Assembly (NCBI GenBank): GCA_002746395.1
Contig: NVXA01000001.1
Span: forward strand, 117,389 to 123,885
Reading direction: 5' to 3'
Source of the DNA: Paracoccaceae bacterium
GTDB lineage: Bacteria; Pseudomonadota; Alphaproteobacteria; Rhodobacterales; Rhodobacteraceae
Length of the DNA stretch: 6,497 nt
Shown here: one piece after another, positions 4,656 through 6,497 of the stretch
How the letters are laid out: each line of letters begins with the position of its first letter
How positions within the stretch are numbered: the stretch's first letter is position 1
Notes under the pieces: generated by a model
The model's database searches: none
Seen by the model: only the letters and a program-made list of their open reading frames with translations
Told to the model about the DNA's origin: nothing
Made by a program: the position numbers and the translations under genes

Positions 4656-6497
4656 CTACCCGTTAAGGGCAGAAAATATCGCGACCTTGTGCATAACCAC
4701 CCTGATACGGTTCAACAGACACAACCGATTGCGGCGCACGATTTGGGCGTCTGCATTCACCTGCGTACTTTCAAAAAACGCATCAATCGGGGCGCGAAGG
4801 CTGGCCATTGCCGCCATAGCAGCCGCGAAATCTTCGGCGTCGAGCGCGGTTGAAATCGCCGCCTCCCCTGTATCAAGGGCGCCAAACAAGGCTATTTCCT
4901 CAACACCTTCGGCGTACTGGATTTCCGGTTCACCCTCGTAGGAAACACCGTCTTTCTTTTCTTCCGCCGCCAAAATGTTATTGGCGCGTTTGTAACCTTG
5001 CAACAGGTTCACCCCGTCATCGGTTTTCACAAAGGCCTGCAAAGCATTGGCACGTTTCACCAGAAGCGTCAGATCATCGCTGCCCGGCATCGCGAGGCAG
5101 GCGTCGATGACGTCGTGGGTTACACCCTCGGATTTCAGATGGACTTTCAGGCGGTCATAGAAGAAGGCAAGAAGGCTGTCGCTGTCTTTTGGCAAGCTGG
5201 CCTGCAAGCGATATAGCCACGTGCCTTCCTCCACTTTGAAAGGTTTGTCCTCTTTATCGAACCTGTCGAATAACGCGTGGAAAGCCGCGCCGAAAACCCC
5301 GTAGTGGGCAATCTCGTCAAGCATCTGTTCGAGGAAATACAAGTCTTTTTCTTCGGCTGTATCCAACCCAAGCTGAATTTCAACCTGCAGAAGTTGGCGG
5401 TCAATGAGCCGTTCCAGCGGGAAGCGCAGATCATTGGCCAGAATGATGCGGATAATGCCCAGCGCGGCGCGGCGCAACGCGAACGGGTCTTTGGAGCCTG
5501 TCGGTTTTTCGTCAATCGCCCAGAAACCTGCCAGCATATCCAGCTTGTCAGCCAGTGCCACCGCAACCGAGACCGGCTCGGTTGGGACATCATCAGACGG
5601 GCCAAGCGGGGAATAGTGCATCTCGCAGGCGTTCGCGACTTCTTGTGGCAGACCAGCCGCCTCAGCATAATACCGCCCCATCAAACCCTGCAATTCAGGG
5701 AATTCGTAAACCATTTCGCTCGACAAATCGGCCTTGGCAATTTTTGCCGCCTGTTCGGCCAAATCCGCATCCGCGCCAACCAAGGGGGCGATCTCGCGAG
5801 CCAACACCGCAATACGCGAAATTCGCTCCGCCTGCGTGCCAAGTTTGTTGTGGAACGTAACGTTGTCCAGCTTGGCCGCCATATCTTCCAAAGATACCCG
5901 TAAATCGTTTTCCCAGAAGAATTTCGCATCGGAAAGCCGCGCAAACAGCACCTTTTGGTTGCCCGCCAGAATGGTTGCGCCGTGGTCCGCCGTTTCGCGA
6001 TTTGCAACGGTGATGAATTTTTCGATACGCCCAGATTTTGGATTTCGCACGCTAAAAAACTTCTGGTGCTCGCGCATGGAGGTTTGCAAAACTTCCGGCG
6101 GCAGTTCCATGAAATCTTCGGCGATATCGCCCAGCAGTACCACGGGCCACTCGACCAGTCCGGCGACCTCGGCCAGCAATCCGGCATCCTCGACCACCTC
6201 TAGACCTTGTGCGAAAGCCAGATTGGTTGCGTCCGCCCAGATGGTTTCCGCGCGATCCGTGGCGTTCAAAACCACGCCCGCCGCTTTCAGCTTGGCCTCG
6301 TAATCCTCGAACGAGGTTACGGAAAAACGACCGCTACCCATAAACCGATGCCCCTCGGTGGTGTCACCAGAAACGATCCCGTCGATGTTAAAAGGCACAA
6401 CCTCGACTTCTTCTTTCTTTCTTAAAATACTCAAAATCGAATGTACCGGACGCACCCAACGCAAAGTTCCGGCACCCCAGCGCATGGATTTGGGCCA
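4656..6497 (-). CDS. glyS: Glycyl-tRNA synthetase beta subunit, 5' end outside window
   Basis: The beta subunit of the heterotetrameric bacterial enzyme recognises tRNA-Gly, while the alpha subunit (glyQ) carries the activation site. The frame is open to the window edge: codons for W-P-K-S precede the internal Met at 6485, and the family motif KSMRWG...RWVRPVHSI continues through it, so that Met is not the start. Visible are 613 codons, against roughly 690-750 for whole proteins, so only the N-terminal part is missing. Recognisable family segments are SMREHQKFF (about 6080), RLSDAKFFWE (about 5940), HNKLGT with KADLSSEMVYEFPELQG (HD-like region, 5852-5690), and VSVAVALADKLD followed by EKPTGSKDPFALRRAALG (5575-5455). 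A DALR-type anticodon-binding domain near the C-terminus includes ALQAFVKTDDG and NLLQGYKRANNIL (about 5045-4985). The stop is TAG, 70 bp before ppdK. glyQ probably lies beyond the right edge. Confidence 0.96.
   Translation of the reverse strand, partial: WPKSMRWGAGTLRWVRPVHSILSILRKKEEVEVVPFNIDGIVSGDTTEGHRFMGSGRFSVTSFEDYEAKLKAAGVVLNATDRAETIWADATNLAFAQGLEVVEDAGLLAEVAGLVEWPVVLLGDIAEDFMELPPEVLQTSMREHQKFFSVRNPKSGRIEKFITVANRETADHGATILAGNQKVLFARLSDAKFFWENDLRVSLEDMAAKLDNVTFHNKLGTQAERISRIAVLAREIAPLVGADADLAEQAAKIAKADLSSEMVYEFPELQGLMGRYYAEAAGLPQEVANACEMHYSPLGPSDDVPTEPVSVAVALADKLDMLAGFWAIDEKPTGSKDPFALRRAALGIIRIILANDLRFPLERLIDRQLLQVEIQLGLDTAEEKDLYFLEQMLDEIAHYGVFGAAFHALFDRFDKEDKPFKVEEGTWLYRLQASLPKDSDSLLAFFYDRLKVHLKSEGVTHDVIDACLAMPGSDDLTLLVKRANALQAFVKTDDGVNLLQGYKRANNILAAEEKKDGVSYEGEPEIQYAEGVEEIALFGALDTGEAAISTALDAEDFAAAMAAMASLRAPIDAFFESTQVNADAQIVRRNRLCLLNRIRVVMHKVAIFSALNG

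Noticed and set aside
5277..5903. Plus-strand open frames opposite glyS
   Set aside because: The minus-strand frame carries clear glycyl-tRNA synthetase beta motifs throughout; the opposite frames have no family signature.
6411..6424. TTCTTTCTTTCTT short tandem repeat
   Set aside because: It encodes an ordinary Arg-Lys-Lys-Glu-Glu stretch in glyS, is too short to suggest a functional microsatellite, and the protein alignment is normal on both sides.
4656..6485. glyS starting at the Met at 6485
   Set aside because: The family motif KSMRWG runs through this Met, and the frame stays open to the window edge, so the true start lies outside the window.
1..6497. Mobile element, CRISPR, RNA gene or defence system
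   Set aside because: No terminal inverted repeats, transposase or integrase motifs, spaced repeats, or tRNA/rRNA-like folds were seen; the gene content looks like stable chromosomal backbone.

Overview
The window looks like alphaproteobacterial chromosome, probably Rhodobacterales (Roseobacter-type). Three things suggest this: moderately high GC with AT-richer intergenic gaps, the protein sequences, and the order glyS, ppdK, SleB-type hydrolase on one strand. The order assignment is inferred from family knowledge, not from a search.

Reading the minus strand from the right edge, the window opens inside glyS (glycyl-tRNA synthetase beta subunit; its 5' end lies outside). After a 70-bp gap holding a candidate promoter and a 12-bp palindrome comes ppdK, a divergent pyruvate phosphate dikinase of 860 residues. 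A 276-bp gap follows, with a weak hairpin and a possible 37-codon mini-ORF that runs into the Shine-Dalgarno of the next gene. That gene is a secreted SleB-type cell-wall hydrolase. On the plus strand, converging on the hydrolase with only 3 bp between stop codons, is a secreted CAP/SCP-domain protein. Positions 15-241 appear to be a divergent intergenic region; a further minus-strand gene may start at position 14.

The genes fall into two groups: housekeeping/central metabolism on the right (charging of tRNA-Gly; pyruvate-PEP interconversion) and exported envelope proteins on the left (hydrolase and CAP protein). I see no mobile element, CRISPR array, RNA gene or defence system. Two points stand out. 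First, the PPDK keeps all swivelling-His and C-terminal catalytic residues, but several N-terminal ATP-site residues are replaced. Second, the CcrM target GANTC is absent from 2001-6497 yet occurs 11 times between 746 and 2000.
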